Of a stretch of DNA of 64,000 nt, positions 11,791 to 24,200 are shown in pieces (position 1 is the first letter of the stretch; the number at the start of each line of letters is the position of its first letter). The position numbers and the translations under genes were made by a program. Below the pieces are notes generated by a model. That model made no database searches. It saw only the letters and a program-made list of their open reading frames with translations, and was not told where the DNA came from. This stretch comes from Ichthyophthirius multifiliis (taxonomy: Eukaryota; Ciliophora; Oligohymenophorea; Hymenostomatida). The stretch is from NCBI RefSeq assembly GCF_000220395.1, contig NW_004086788.1, positions 62,001 to 126,000 of the forward strand. Reading direction: 5' to 3'.

Positions 11791-14700
11791 TATTATTATT
11801 ATTACATTATTTTTTAATTATTTGCCTATGAAACACAATTTTTGTACTTTTTTTTATAATTTTATATTATAATTTTTATTTTATATTTTTCTTACTTATT
11901 ATATTTTATTTAATGTTTTGCTTTTTTTTTCAGTTTTCTACACTTCATAAAATTATATATTTTCTTTTTGATTTATTTATTATTATTATTATTTTTCTTT
12001 TTAAATATGTTTTTCTAAATTATCTTATATTGTCTCTATAATTTCTCCTTAACTTTTTTTTATATTACAAGATTCTATATATATTTTTTGTCTTTTATTT
12101 AATTAATATTATTTTTTTTATCTATTTTTTTCGGTGATTCTTATATTTTTATTGAATTATTTAATGAAGTAATAATTCCTTAATCAAATTTTCGGTTTAT
12201 AATTTGCATTAATTATTAAGAAAATGGTTATTTTTCATTATTAGTTTCTAAATTTATAAGTATTTATTTTTATTATTCAACAGTTAAATCTTATGAAAAT
12301 TCTGTATTTATATAGTTTATTAAGTTATTTTCTTCTTTTTTTTACTTTCATTTATATTATTATTATCTTTTCTTCCACTTTTATGCATACTTTTAAAAGA
12401 ATTTCTATATTAATAAAGTTCCTAATCTTATTCGACTTTTAAATTTATTTAAGAATTTTTGTTTTTAGTTTTTTCACCTTTATTATCTTTTTATTTCTCT
12501 TAGTTTATTTATTTTTTAAGTCTTTTTTTCTTCGTTATTTTAATATTATTTTTTTTCATATTTTTAATTATCATCTTCTACCTAGCATTCTTTATTCTAA
12601 ACATATTATTATTATTAGTCACATTAGTCATTTTATTAATTGTCTTGTTCTTATTATAAATCATATACTTCATCTTATTAATCATATTCTTCATTTTGTT
12701 TATTATAACTTTCATTTTATTGATTTTATAGTTCATTTTGTTAATCATAATATTCATTTTATTAAAGATATTCTTAACTATATTTATCTTCATCTTAAAT
12801 TTAATTATTATATTATTTTTATTATAAATATTATTATTTTAGTTATTAATATTCTTCTTGCTATTATTATTATTATAATTAATATTCATAGTCTACATCT
12901 TATTATTATTCCTCATCTTCTTAATCTAGATCTTAATCTTAATTTTAATCTTAATCTTAATTTTAATCTTAATCTTAATCTTAATCTTAATCTTAATCTT
13001 AATCTTAATCTTAATCTTAATCTTAATCTTAATCTTAATCTTAATCTTAATCTTAATCTTAATCTTAATCTTAATCTTAATCTTAATCTTAATCTTAATC
13101 TTAATCTTAATCTTAATCTTAATCTTAATCTTAATCTTAATCTTAATCTTAATCTTATTCTTAATTTTAATCTTAGTCTTAATTTTAATCTTAATTTTAA
13201 TCTTAGTCTTAATTTTAATCTTAGTCTTAATTTTAATCTTAGTCCTAATTTTAATATTAGTGTTAATCTTACTATTATTAATATTTTAAGAACTATTATT
13301 ATTAGTAGTATTAATAATGTTATTCTTCTCCTTACTATTAGTTTTCATCATCTTCATATTAATATAATTGTTCTTATTATTCATAATCGTCTTCTTCTTT
13401 TTATTCCCTTGTTCTTATTCTTTTTATTGATATATTTAATTAATATGTTATTGTTTTTATTATTAATTAATATTTGATTCTTTTTGTTATCTATTATTAT
13501 TTATTTTTTGTTTTTATTAATATTCTTATGTTTATTAATAATTATGTGTTATTTATTATTATTATAGATTTTCATATTCTGTACGATTTATTTATGTTTA
13601 TAAATTATATTTTTATTCTTATTAGATTTTTTAATTTCCTTATTTATTATTATTATTTTGTGTATTTTAATTAAATATATTAGAATTTTATTTATATATC
13701 TATTAATAATAAGAATTTATATTTTACTATTATTATTAATAGAATTTATTATTTAGATTTTATATTAAATTATTCTTATTTTAATTATGATTTTTTTCTT
13801 CTATTTCTGGTATTTTTTCTTCACTTTTATATAATATATTCATATTTTCTTCTATTTTTTTAAATTATTCAAGACTCTCAGTTTCTTATTCTCTAAGATT
13901 ATTTTCTTAAAATGAATTTTCATAAAAAAATTATTGTTATTCTTTTTAAGAGTATTAACCTTTCTAATTAAAATCCTCATTTTATTAACTATTTCTTATA
14001 TTTAGATATTATTGCTAATATTTTATTCTCCATAAAAGGAGTTATGTGTATTTTAATAAAAGTTATTATTTTAATTTAAATTTTGACTTTTTTATTCACT
14101 TCCTTCTGATTTTTATTTATTAGAAATTTTACTAATTTCCATATTTTATTAATTTTCATTTATGTTTTCAACTTCATCTTCATAAAATTATTATTGTTAA
14201 AAATATTAAGTAAAATTCGAAGCCTTTTAAAAAAAGCCGTTTTTTTAATTTTATATATCATCTTCTACTTTTTATTGTATTATCTCATATTTTTATTATA
14301 AATGATTAAAATTTTATTAAAGCTATTTAATTTTTTATTTATAAACAAAAATATAAAATTGCTGTTTTTTTTTTTTTTAAAAAAAAAGAATACTTCTTAT
14401 ATATTTTAATTTAATGAAATTTTTTTTTAACTATTATTATTTTTTGTATTATTAGTAAAATATGTTGAATTTGAACTTTTAAATTATTATTTTTAAATTA
14501 TTTAAATTTAAGATTTTCCTTTTAGTTTGTTTAAGTATTTTCTTAATTATATTTATAGATTTTATTGATCTAATTTTTTATTTTTATAATTTTTTATTTT
14601 GGGTTTTTTTTATTGTTACGTTTTGGATTTTTATTTTAATCAAATATTAATACTATTTCTTATATTTCTTACTATGTTCCTTCTTTTAATTTATTTCTTA

Positions 14701-14885
14701 TTATTATTCTATCGTCTTTTGATATTTCTAAATTTATTTTAAAATGAAAATTTATTTTTTTATTTATTTACATAAACATTTATCAAGAAGATCAAATAAA
14801 TAATTATAAGTTCGCCTATTTTAGGATACTCCTTAGTTTTTTTATTATTTTTATTTGATTATGTTAAAGAGAAAGTTCTTATCAT
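10887..14885 (-). CDS. Gln/Asn/Asp-rich protein with QD repeat and C-terminal EF-hand-like region
   Basis: Begins MIRTFSLTQSNKNNKK at 14885. The middle is Gln, Asn, Glu and Asp rich. It includes a (Gln-Asp)n tract coded by TAA GAT (12926-13254), then acidic Gln-rich text (for example DLDQEDEEQQ, YYDQQNEL), then a basic segment (KDNKGEKTKNKNSQ). The C-terminal third is more globular: IPNLNSSQNLLNFRYRPDI, NLTAQEIFDIIF and VVGPILMDLCNFKSKD. Two loops resemble EF-hands, NYLDNEQKGFTTKLEVE and NIDINQNGFFTYWN, but neither has the canonical position-12 Glu. Likely introns lie near 11284-11340 and 10934-10973, leading to TGA at 10887. At least six one-base shifts at A runs are needed, so this is a reconstructed region rather than a clean frame. 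The globular part might be one gene and the repeat part another. Confidence 0.5.
11753..11804 (-). repeat. (TAA)n tract coding poly-Gln
   Basis: Near-perfect ATT triplets on the plus strand, so TAA on the coding minus strand. In the frame of the surrounding gene each unit is a Gln codon, giving a Gln run just before NLQLQQFSFVSPQ. It has two interruptions. Confidence 0.8.
12926..13254 (-). repeat. Hexanucleotide array (TCTTAA)n coding (Gln-Asp)n
   Basis: About 330 bp of TCTTAA units on the plus strand, with GTCTTA and TTTTAA variants toward 13150-13254. On the minus strand the frame TAA GAT reads Gln-Asp. Flanks in that same frame are acidic and Gln rich on both sides (EEDDYEQQEQLYQYEDDENQ upstream, LDQEDEEQQQ downstream). 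That favours QD over the alternative KI or LR readings. Confidence 0.85.
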
Positions 14886-15031
14886 TTTTTTAAATTAAAA
14901 ACAATTTTTTAAATTATTAATTATATTTTTTTAAAAAAAAAACAAAAAAAACAAAAAATTTATTTTATAAAAATACTTTAAAATTATAAATAAAAAGTTA
15001 AATAAAAATATATAACACAATATAAATAATT

Positions 15032-16850
15032 TCATAAACATTTTTTTAACTTTTAAAGCATTTCTTCGTTTTATTTTAACATCCTTTTTTTATATATTTT
15101 TATTTATTTATTATTTTTTTTTATAAAAGTAAAAATAAAAACTACTTTTAAATTAAATTATTATCAATATCTTATTCTTAGAAAATTTCTTTAACTTATA
15201 ATTATTTTTATTTATTAGATGATTCTTATTACTCTTATTTTTCACCTTTTAGGATATTAAGGAACTATTAACTTCTTTCGATTTCGGCATTAATATTATA
15301 TTCTAATTCTTATTTAAACATATCTCTTTCAACTTTTTCTTTATCACTCAAAAAACAAAAATCTCTATAATTGACTGCCTAATAAACATAAGGCTAAAAA
15401 TCACCCGATTTTTGAATTAATAGCTAGATTTCATCCCCAAATCTATTAATAATATATATAAAATCATCATATTAATTCCATTTAAGAATAGTTCTGTCAG
15501 AAAAGATAATTTTAATATATCCGTTTTGAAATGCTTAAAATTTTCCATCTTAATTTTCACATTCATGTATTAAAATAAAGTCTTTTTATGTGAAAGAGTT
15601 TTCTTGTTTTTATTTTTTTATAATAAAAAATTATTATTGATTTTTTCTTCATTTTAAGAATTAAATTCTATTAATTAAGCACATTCCCAAAAAACATACT
15701 ATTTTCCTGTTTTTTACCAAACCTATATAGTATTAAATACCTTTTCTTTTTCATGGAAATATTTTCCTTTTTAACTCGACAAAAACACTTTTTTTTATCT
15801 TTTAAAACTATTGCTTCATTCTATATAATCCATCCTTAAATTCCTTAGTCAAAAAAATAAAAAACTTTCGAAAAAGGATATTTAGGGGAATAAAAAAGCG
15901 GCATAGTTTCATCATTTCTCCATATATTTTCACTTTATATTTATTATTATTGAAAATTCAAATCTTCTTCTATTTTTGGGAATTCTGAAATTCCCTCATT
16001 TTCATTTATTTTATATGAATTATATTCTTGTTAAATTTTCTCAGATTCCTGAACTTATTATAATGTTTCGTTTTAGTTTTCTTCCATATATTGAATAAAT
16101 TCTAATTCAAATACTTCTTATAAATTAATTATATTTTTTTTTTAATAAAATGTATAAAGGGACTGACCATCTTTTTGGATGATTTTTTAGTGGAAATATT
16201 TTAGTGATTTATGTATAAACGTAGGGTATTTTAATACTCTAAGAAGTACTTTTTATATTATATTTATTAAAAAATTCAGAAAAATCATATGTCTGGGTTC
16301 TTGTTTTTTATTTAGGGAGAATTTATAAGTACGAAACTGTAAAAAAATGAAGGTTTTTTTGCAAAATTATAGTCGAATAATTATCAATTGAGCTCATTTA
16401 GAAATCTCCTTGTTCAGTTTCTATTATTTCTATTAAATCTTCTTTTAAAAACCATTTGGTAGTTTCTATTTTTGATTAATGCTTTTTTAAATTATCTTTG
16501 TATAAATTTTCAGATGGGATTTAAGGAATATCAGTTATTGGATTTATATGCTTTTTTTATTAATTTTTTTTTTTTTTTTTTTGGGTAGGATTTGTTTACT
16601 TTATATACTAAATCTAATTTTTAGTCTAAATTTTCGGTTTATGGTATTGATTTTGTTAAGAATCTTAATTTATTAGCTGATCGTGTAAAATATGTGCAAC
16701 ATACTATTGTTTTGTTTTGATTTTAATTTATATAAATAATCTTTTTTTTATATATGTACTATTTTGTTTATGAAGTATAATAGATGATTTGTCTTAAAAA
16801 TATGAATGAATTCTGCCGTCTTCAAATAAAAGAAGAGATTCTAAATTCAT
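15032..16850 (-). CDS. C5orf34-like protein (polo-box-like modules)
   Basis: N-terminus from ATG 16850: MNLESLLLFEDGRIHSYF, then DKSSIILHKQNSTYI and QYVAHIL. This order of acidic/Gly turn, beta strands and a YVAHIL segment resembles the start of the animal C5orf34 family as I remember it. The C-terminal module reads ENQDGKFQAFQNGYIKIIF, SDRTILKWNQYDDFIYIINR, then FGDEIQLLIQKSGDF and YVYQAVNYRDFCF. This matches that family's pattern of a displayed-value strand followed by a gene-dosage-like FPDG...QLIQI strand pair. A 62 bp intron (15084-15145) gives the ending IQKMLKQNEEMLQKLKKCL before TGA at 15032. Frame shifts are needed at a T10 run (16134-16143) and near 15695 and 15605. Function of the family is unclear; polo-box-like binding at basal bodies is speculation. 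Confidence 0.55.
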
Positions 16851-17097
16851 TTAATTAATTATATTTTTTAAAAATAATTAATTATAATATAGTTTTTATT
16901 ATTTTCAAATAAATTTAGAATTTTTATTTAAATTTATAATATATTGCGAGAGATTATTATTTATATATTTTTTTTTAATTATACATAAATCAATAAATTA
17001 TTTTAAATTTATAATATAATAAAAAAGTTTAGTTTAAGAAATTAAATAAATAAATTAATTACTTTTTAAATAATTATTATTTATATAGGTAAAAAAA

Positions 17098-17956
17098 TCA
17101 TAAATTTTCTTAGACTTTACATTCATCTATATATTTATTGAAATTTTACAAATATTAATGTAAAACATGAGGATTTTAAACATTATTATTATTGTAATTA
17201 TAATTATTAATGTTTAAATTATCTTATATATTATCAAGAAATTTATATTAATATTTTACTTATTATTTTAAATTAATTTAATTAAATTTATATTTATTTA
17301 TAGTACTATTATTATTTTAATTATTATATTCAATCTAATACTATGAACTATTATATTTGAAATTATTATCATTAAATTTTGTGTATATATTACAATCATT
17401 ATCATTATCATTATCATTATCATTATCATTATCATTATCATTATCATTATCATTATCATTATCATTATCATTATCATTATCATTATCATTATCATTATCA
17501 TTATCATTATCATTATCATTATCATTATCATTATCATTATCATTATCATTATCATTATCATTATCATTATCATTATAATTATCATCATCATTTATATTAT
17601 CATTATCATAGTCATTATAATTATCATTATCATTATGATTTTAATTATCAATAATTATTTCATTATAATTATTAATATCATTATATTTATCATCAACTTT
17701 ATTATTATTAATATAATTATTATTATTGTTAAATTTAAAATATTCATTATTATAATTTATATCAGTATCAATATTATTATTATTATCATTAATATTATAA
17801 TTTTCATTATTATTATAATTATCTATATTATAAAAATTATCATTATAATTATTATTATTAATATGATTATTATTTTAAATATCATTACTTTTAAGATAAT
17901 CAATTTAATCATCATTATCATTATAATTATCATTATTATTATTATTTTCATTATAA

Positions 17957-18021
<65 letters not shown>

Positions 18022-20634
18022 ATTAATATTATTAATTTTATCAACTTAATTTTCATTTTCGTTATTGCTATTATTATAAAAAATTTTATATTTGTCATTA
18101 TTTTATTTTTTAATATAATTATCTTTATCATTTTTTTATTTATTATTATTATCATGATTATTATTATTATTGTTTTGTTTTTTTATTTCATTTCTACTTT
18201 ATTCTTATTTTTATTTTTATTTTTAATTTTATTTTAATTAATTATCATTTACTTAAATCATATTATTTTATTTTATATTTTGAATTTTTGAATTATTTTT
18301 ATTTTAACTCATTTCTTAATTTTAAATTTAGATAATATTATTATTATTATTATTTTATATTTCTATGTTTTAATTTTTATGTTATTTTTAATGTTTTTTA
18401 ATATTTTCTTTTTATAAATTTTCTATTTCATTCTCCAATTCTTAAATTTAGTTATTTATTTTTTTTTATATTTAATTGTATTATATTTAGCTATTTTATG
18501 GCTAATTATTTTTTTCTATAATATTTTTTTTTAATCTATTTATTCTTTTTAATTTATCATATTTAGAACTTAAATTTCTTCTTTATTATTATTTTATATT
18601 TCCTAACTATTTTATATTTCGTTTTTTTATAATTAATTAAAATATTATTTATTTTTTAAATTTTCATTTATTTATTCTTTATTATATGAATAATTTCTTT
18701 AACTTTCATCCTAAAATAATTTTGTTTTTAACATTTTTTAATTATATCTTTTTTCTTGTTTTCTCTGATCCAGACTATAAAGTACACTTTTTTTTAAATT
18801 TTTAATTTCTTAATCTATTGAATTGCTATCTTATGAATTATTTTAATTATTAATAGTATTTTAGGACTTTGATATTTAATATGATTTTCTTACTTAATCT
18901 GAAACTATACTTTCTGATATTTATTTACGCTATTCATTAAATTTTTATATATTTTCTAATTATTAAAATTGCTTTTGTTTCATTATTTCTTCATCAACAC
19001 CTCCTAAGTCTAATTCAGTTATTAAAATATATTTTTATTCTTAATCTTTTTTTATAATAACTATTTTTATTATTAATGATTCTATTATTATAAAAATTTA
19101 TTTTAATTTTTATTAGAATCTGTATTTGTTGATTATATTTTATTTCTTTTTAATAAATAAATTATATAAAATTATATTAATAAAAATTTACTTTTAATTA
19201 CAAACTTAGTTTTAAATATTTTTTATTTTAATTATCTATCTTAAATATTCATTCTATAAAGTTTTTATTCATAATCATCTTATTATTATATTTAATTTAT
19301 ATCTGTTTCTATATATAATATATATATATATATATATAATTTTGATAAAATTTTTAATACAGAAAAAATTAGTAAATTTATTTGATTTATCATTTATTGA
19401 AGAGTCTAAATTAGTTTGAAAATATGAATTATTATTATGAAAGAACTTTAAATTATTATAAGAATTATTTTATTATTAATTTAAGCCTCCTATATTATTA
19501 TAAGCTATTTAATATTTTGAATTTAAATACTAGTTATCAAAAAAACTTAATTTTTTTAATTCGTTAGCACTTAAATTTTTAATTTTTGATTAATTTTAGT
19601 ATTAATTAATAAATTTTTATTAAAAATTAATTAAATTTTCTTATTCTTTATAATATTTAAATTTTAAATCGGATTGATTTTCAACTTTAAATTAATTATT
19701 TTAAAATTCTTATTTTAGTGTGTAAATTTCATTTTAATATTCTAATTATTTTATTTTGTTTTCCCTATTTTTCATTTCAATTAAATTTTAAGAAATATTA
19801 TATGAATAATTTTAAGGACTTTTAAAAAAGTTTAATTGCGTTGAATTACTCTTAGGCGTTGTATAATTTTCAATTTAAAATTTATTATTATTTATTATTT
19901 TTTTGAGAGTTTCTCCAGTATAGATAGGTACTTTTTATTTATAAAAAGAATTTTAAAGGCTACAAAAATTTTATCTATTTTCTAAATTTTATTCGGTTAA
20001 CAATTCAACCATTAATTAAAGAGCTTTTATAAAAAATTATTTACTATTTTATTGGTGTAAATTATTTAAAAATTCATATTCGTTTCCAAATTTATTTTCA
20101 AATATTTATTTCAAATGAGGATTTTTTTAAATTATTGAAAGTAAATTAGCTGCTTCTTAATAAATTTCTGAAAATTTATTTTTTATTTATAAATGATGAC
20201 TCATTTATCGCTTTTTATGTTAATTTTTTTTAATTATATATTCACAATCTTAACAAATACTGCCTTAACAAAAACATTCTTCTTACTGCTATATTTAAAT
20301 TTAGCTTTTAGATATTTTTAATTTTTTCATTTTTTTCTTTTTTTTAAATTATAAAAATAAATTGCTTTTTTAAATAACATACCTATAAATATTATAATTA
20401 ATCAATTAGTTTTTATTTGTCTTAATGATTTGATGCTTAAGTTTTTACTTGTTAAACATTTGTTGAACTAGTTTAAATATTTGAAAGTTTTCTATTTATT
20501 TTATGAAGTTATTTTTAAATATCTAAAAATGAATTTTCATTTGATTTCGATAGACTAAAGTTTTAATTAATGAGATTTTTTAATGCTTATTTTTCTTAGA
20601 TTAAATCTTCAATTTTATTTTATGCAATATACAT
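17098..20634 (-). CDS. Asn/Asp/Gln-rich protein with Cys cluster and ND repeat
   Basis: Starts MYIAQNKIEDLIQEKQ at 20634 with a predicted coiled coil. A 46 bp intron (20337-20382) leads to a small Cys cluster, EECFCQGSICQDCEY. About 300 residues of mixed polar, partly helical sequence follow (KFSEIYQEAANLLSIIQ, QFFIKALQLMVELL). A second intron of 58 bp (19303-19360) restores the frame at YINQIQQQDDYEQ. Frame breaks at A runs occur near 19050 and 18520. From about 18470 the frame is intact again for more than 450 codons: Asn/Asp/Tyr-rich text, then a near-perfect (Asn-Asp)n tract (17396-17575), then a Tyr/Asn tail ending YIDECKVQENL before TGA at 17098. The repeat is therefore translated, not intergenic. 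No known domain is recognised; it may be a disordered scaffold. Confidence 0.6.
17396..17575 (-). repeat. Hexanucleotide array (CATTAT)n coding (Asn-Asp)n
   Basis: About 30 almost perfect 6 bp units over 180 bp, with degenerate copies continuing to about 17640. On the minus strand the frame AAT GAT gives Asn-Asp. The two other minus frames give Ile-Met or contain TGA. The AAT GAT frame is the one that stays open for hundreds of codons on both sides. Confidence 0.9.
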
Positions 20635-20915
20635 AATCTTTTTTAACAATTATTATAGTTTAGTTATATTTTAGGTTAATTTTATTATAATTTATAATTA
20701 TTTTATTATAACTTGTGTTTAAAATATATATATATATTTATAAAATTATATAATAATTTTTTTTTAATTTTATATTTAGTAAATTTAAATTATTTATTTG
20801 AACATTTTTATTATTTATATTAAATAAATTAAATTCTTTTATAAAAAATAAATTTATTTATAAATAAGAATTTAAATTAAATAAACAAAAATAAAAATTC
20901 TTAATTTTGACACAA

Positions 20916-21165
20916 TCATTTATTATTAATTACTTTAAAAACTATTTAGTCCGAAAATTACTTATTAATATTTTCTTCGAAAACTTTATTCGAATTATAG
21001 AAGCTATTAAATATAAAATATAATATTATTAAAAAATAAAAAATACTTTTTGAGAGTAACATTAACTTTTTTTTTCTTTTCATTTTTAAATAAACTTAAA
21101 ATAAAATATCTAATTTATTATTAATTAAACACATTTCTAACTCTAATATTATATATAAATAGATG

Positions 21166-21200
<35 letters not shown>

Positions 21201-24200
21201 AATAAAAATAAAAATAAATACTTTTTAAAGTCAAATTAAATTTCACATTCTACACATAAATTATTATTTATTTCATTAGAAAATTCGAAAAGAATATCTT
21301 CATTAAATAAAAACTTTTAACTTTTAAATCTAAAAATTAAAAAACAGAATTTAGAAAAAACAAAACAAAATACTTTTTGGCATCAATTAGTATATTATTA
21401 AAAACTTTATTGATATCTTCTTAATCATCTTCATTTAAAATTATATTTTTGAAAAAATTTTAATTATTTTCTTCATTTAATATATTTAAATTTTCCTTAT
21501 TTTTTCTTAAAACCCCAATTAAATAAATTGGTTACGCAATTTTATTGTCCTTAATAATTTCTTCAAAATAAAAACTTAGTTCATAAGCAGCATCTTTACT
21601 TGAACAATCATAAATAATAACAACTGCATCACATTCATTAATTAATCTTTATCTTAATTATCTAAAAAGTACATGGCCTTCCAAAATATAAATATTAGCT
21701 GTTTCAGTATAATAATACTTAAGTAAATTTTTAATGTATTTTTATCCTTCTTTTTATTATTAACAGAAAGTTTCAATTAATTTTTTCTTTCCAGACATTT
21801 CTTATCCATAAACACACATATTTATAGGTAAAGAATCTATTTATTGGGTTTCTTATGAATTTTTTTCTTTAATAAAATGAGAAAAACGTAAAAAGTTATA
21901 AATTTATTCTTGCATTTACTAAAAAGTGTTGTTTATTTAATCATGATTTATTTTAATTTTTTAAAAATAATTCAATTTTATTGTTAGAAAATACTTTTTA
22001 TTTAAATTATTATTTTCTTTATGATCCTTATTTTCTAAAATAAAGAATAATTGATTTTAATATCTTTTTTATTAATCATTTAATTCTATTGTTATTTTGG
22101 TAACATTTTTTTCATTTTTTATTTTTAGATTTTCATTTTTATCTTCTAAATCAAAAAAAATAACTTATATTTTTTCATATTAATTTTCGAAAGCCATTTA
22201 TAATATATATTTAGGCTCTAATTTACCAAAGTTTACACTTTTTAAATTATTTAAAGTCCTTAAATTTTTAATAATACCTTCAAAAAACTCATAGTTAGAA
22301 TTCTAAACATCTAAATTTGTTAAACTGTTCAATTTATTTAACAATTTGCAACTTTCTTTTTATATTTAAGAATTCTATATAATTAAATACTTCAAATACT
22401 ATTAGCAATAAGAGGAGAAACAAATTATTTATAATTCGTCTTCTGTTATTTTAAATGAAGATAAATCTAATTTTTCTTAAGATTATTATTTAAATAAAAA
22501 TTATTTAAGATCATATAAGAACATTCTTTTATTATATTATAAAGTTTCTTACTCATTTTCTTAAAGGGGAAAAGTTATAAACTATTAAGGCTTAATTTTT
22601 TATACTTTTTATATTTACTAATTATCAAAAATGAACTGTTGATTTATTTTTATTTTATTCTCTTATAATTACTATTTAAAATTGCTTCTTTTTTATATAT
22701 AATAATCATAAAGTTTATTATTGTTATCTAAAAAGTTTAAATTGATATTTATTTTTGTGTTTTCATAACTCAGTAAACTAAATAATTTATTGATATCTGT
22801 TTAATCCTATATTAATAAACTAATATCTCTTAGAAAATTATGTTATGATATTATTTCTATGACTTCTTATACTAAATGTTTTGCATCAAATTATAGACTC
22901 AAACAATCTATATTATATTTCAAATAATCCTATTTATTTTTAATATTTAAAAACTATAAACTCATTTAATAAATTTTACTTATATCTACTAAGCCATTAT
23001 AGATTAGCAATTATAAATAGACAAATTTATTTTTGTTTAAACATTTTTAGGAAGAATAAATTAAGAACAACTATCAAATATTATATCTGTTAATCCTTTT
23101 AAATTATTATAAAACAATATATTTATTAAAGATTTTTATGTTAATTTTGCACAATTCTTAATTGATAAAACTTTTAATGAATTAAAAGGTTATCTTGAAA
23201 TATTTTCTATTATAGAATCATTTAAATTTCCTTCGTCTAAAATTAGTTTTTCCAAATTTTATAATAAATAGAAATTGTTTGATAACTTTTTATAAGCAGA
23301 AATACTTGAATCATAAAACAAATTTTTACTAATGTATTTTTTTAATAAACCACTTAAGTTTAATATTTTTAAGTTCTTTGAAAAATAAAATTAATTTATT
23401 TAAAATTTTTTATTTTAAATACTTAAAATTTACTAATATTATCAGCTAAAATGTTAACTTAACTTTCGTTTAAATTAATAGTTTCAGCAACAGAAAACTC
23501 TTCAATAGATTAAACAAATGAAAAAGAATTAAAATATTTTTCAAAAAAATCAAATTCTACAAAACTATATTCGATAGATAAGTATTCTAAATTAGAACAA
23601 TATTAGAATAAATTAATCCAATTATAATAGGAATTCGAATTACAATTATTAAGTATAATTTTTTCAATTGAACTCAAATATTTTCCTTAAAGTTATTCAT
23701 TTAAATTACTCGAATTCGACAAATCTAAAATCTTTAAATTCTATGAAAAATCACTATTTAAGAACTTAGTTAAAAACATACTTTTATAATTATTATCAAT
23801 AGTAAAAATTAAATGTTAAATTTTTTAAAGTTAATCAATTTTAATTTATTTTTCATCTATAAGATTATTTAAATTCAATATCATAACTTCTCCCACGATA
23901 AGTAAAAGACTTTGGAACAAAAAATTACTGACTTTAAATTTATCAGCCAATTTTATAACTGAATACTCTTTTCCAGCCAATATAATATTTTGACTCTGAT
24001 ATTAATAATTCCTTTAATTTCTATGTATTTAAAACATTCCTTCTATCAATATTTCTTATAGATGTTATTTTTCTTTTAAATAATCTCTACGTAAAAAATT
24101 ATAAAATACTTCTTATAATACTTCTTCTTATTATTAATATAAAATACAATTTCCATATGGTTATCCTTATATAAACTCACCTTAAATCCAAAAATCTTAA

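Noticed and set aside
12578-12793. Minus-strand Met/Asn/Lys repeat protein (KMNxMINKMN style)
   Set aside because: It is an out-of-frame reading of the Gln/Asn/Glu-rich segment of the 10887-14885 gene. The adjacent frame gives acidic Gln-rich text continuous with the QD tract.
12926-13254. CRISPR array or telomere-like repeat
   Set aside because: Units are 6 bp with no spacers, and the sequence is not the CCCCAA/GGGGTT ciliate telomere repeat. It is a translated microsatellite.
17357-18237. Long plus-strand and minus-strand frames of Ser-Leu, His-Tyr, Ile or Ile-Met over the CATTAT array
   Set aside because: They are other readings of the same repeat. Only the minus AAT GAT frame stays open with mixed sequence on both sides and ends in a normal tail.
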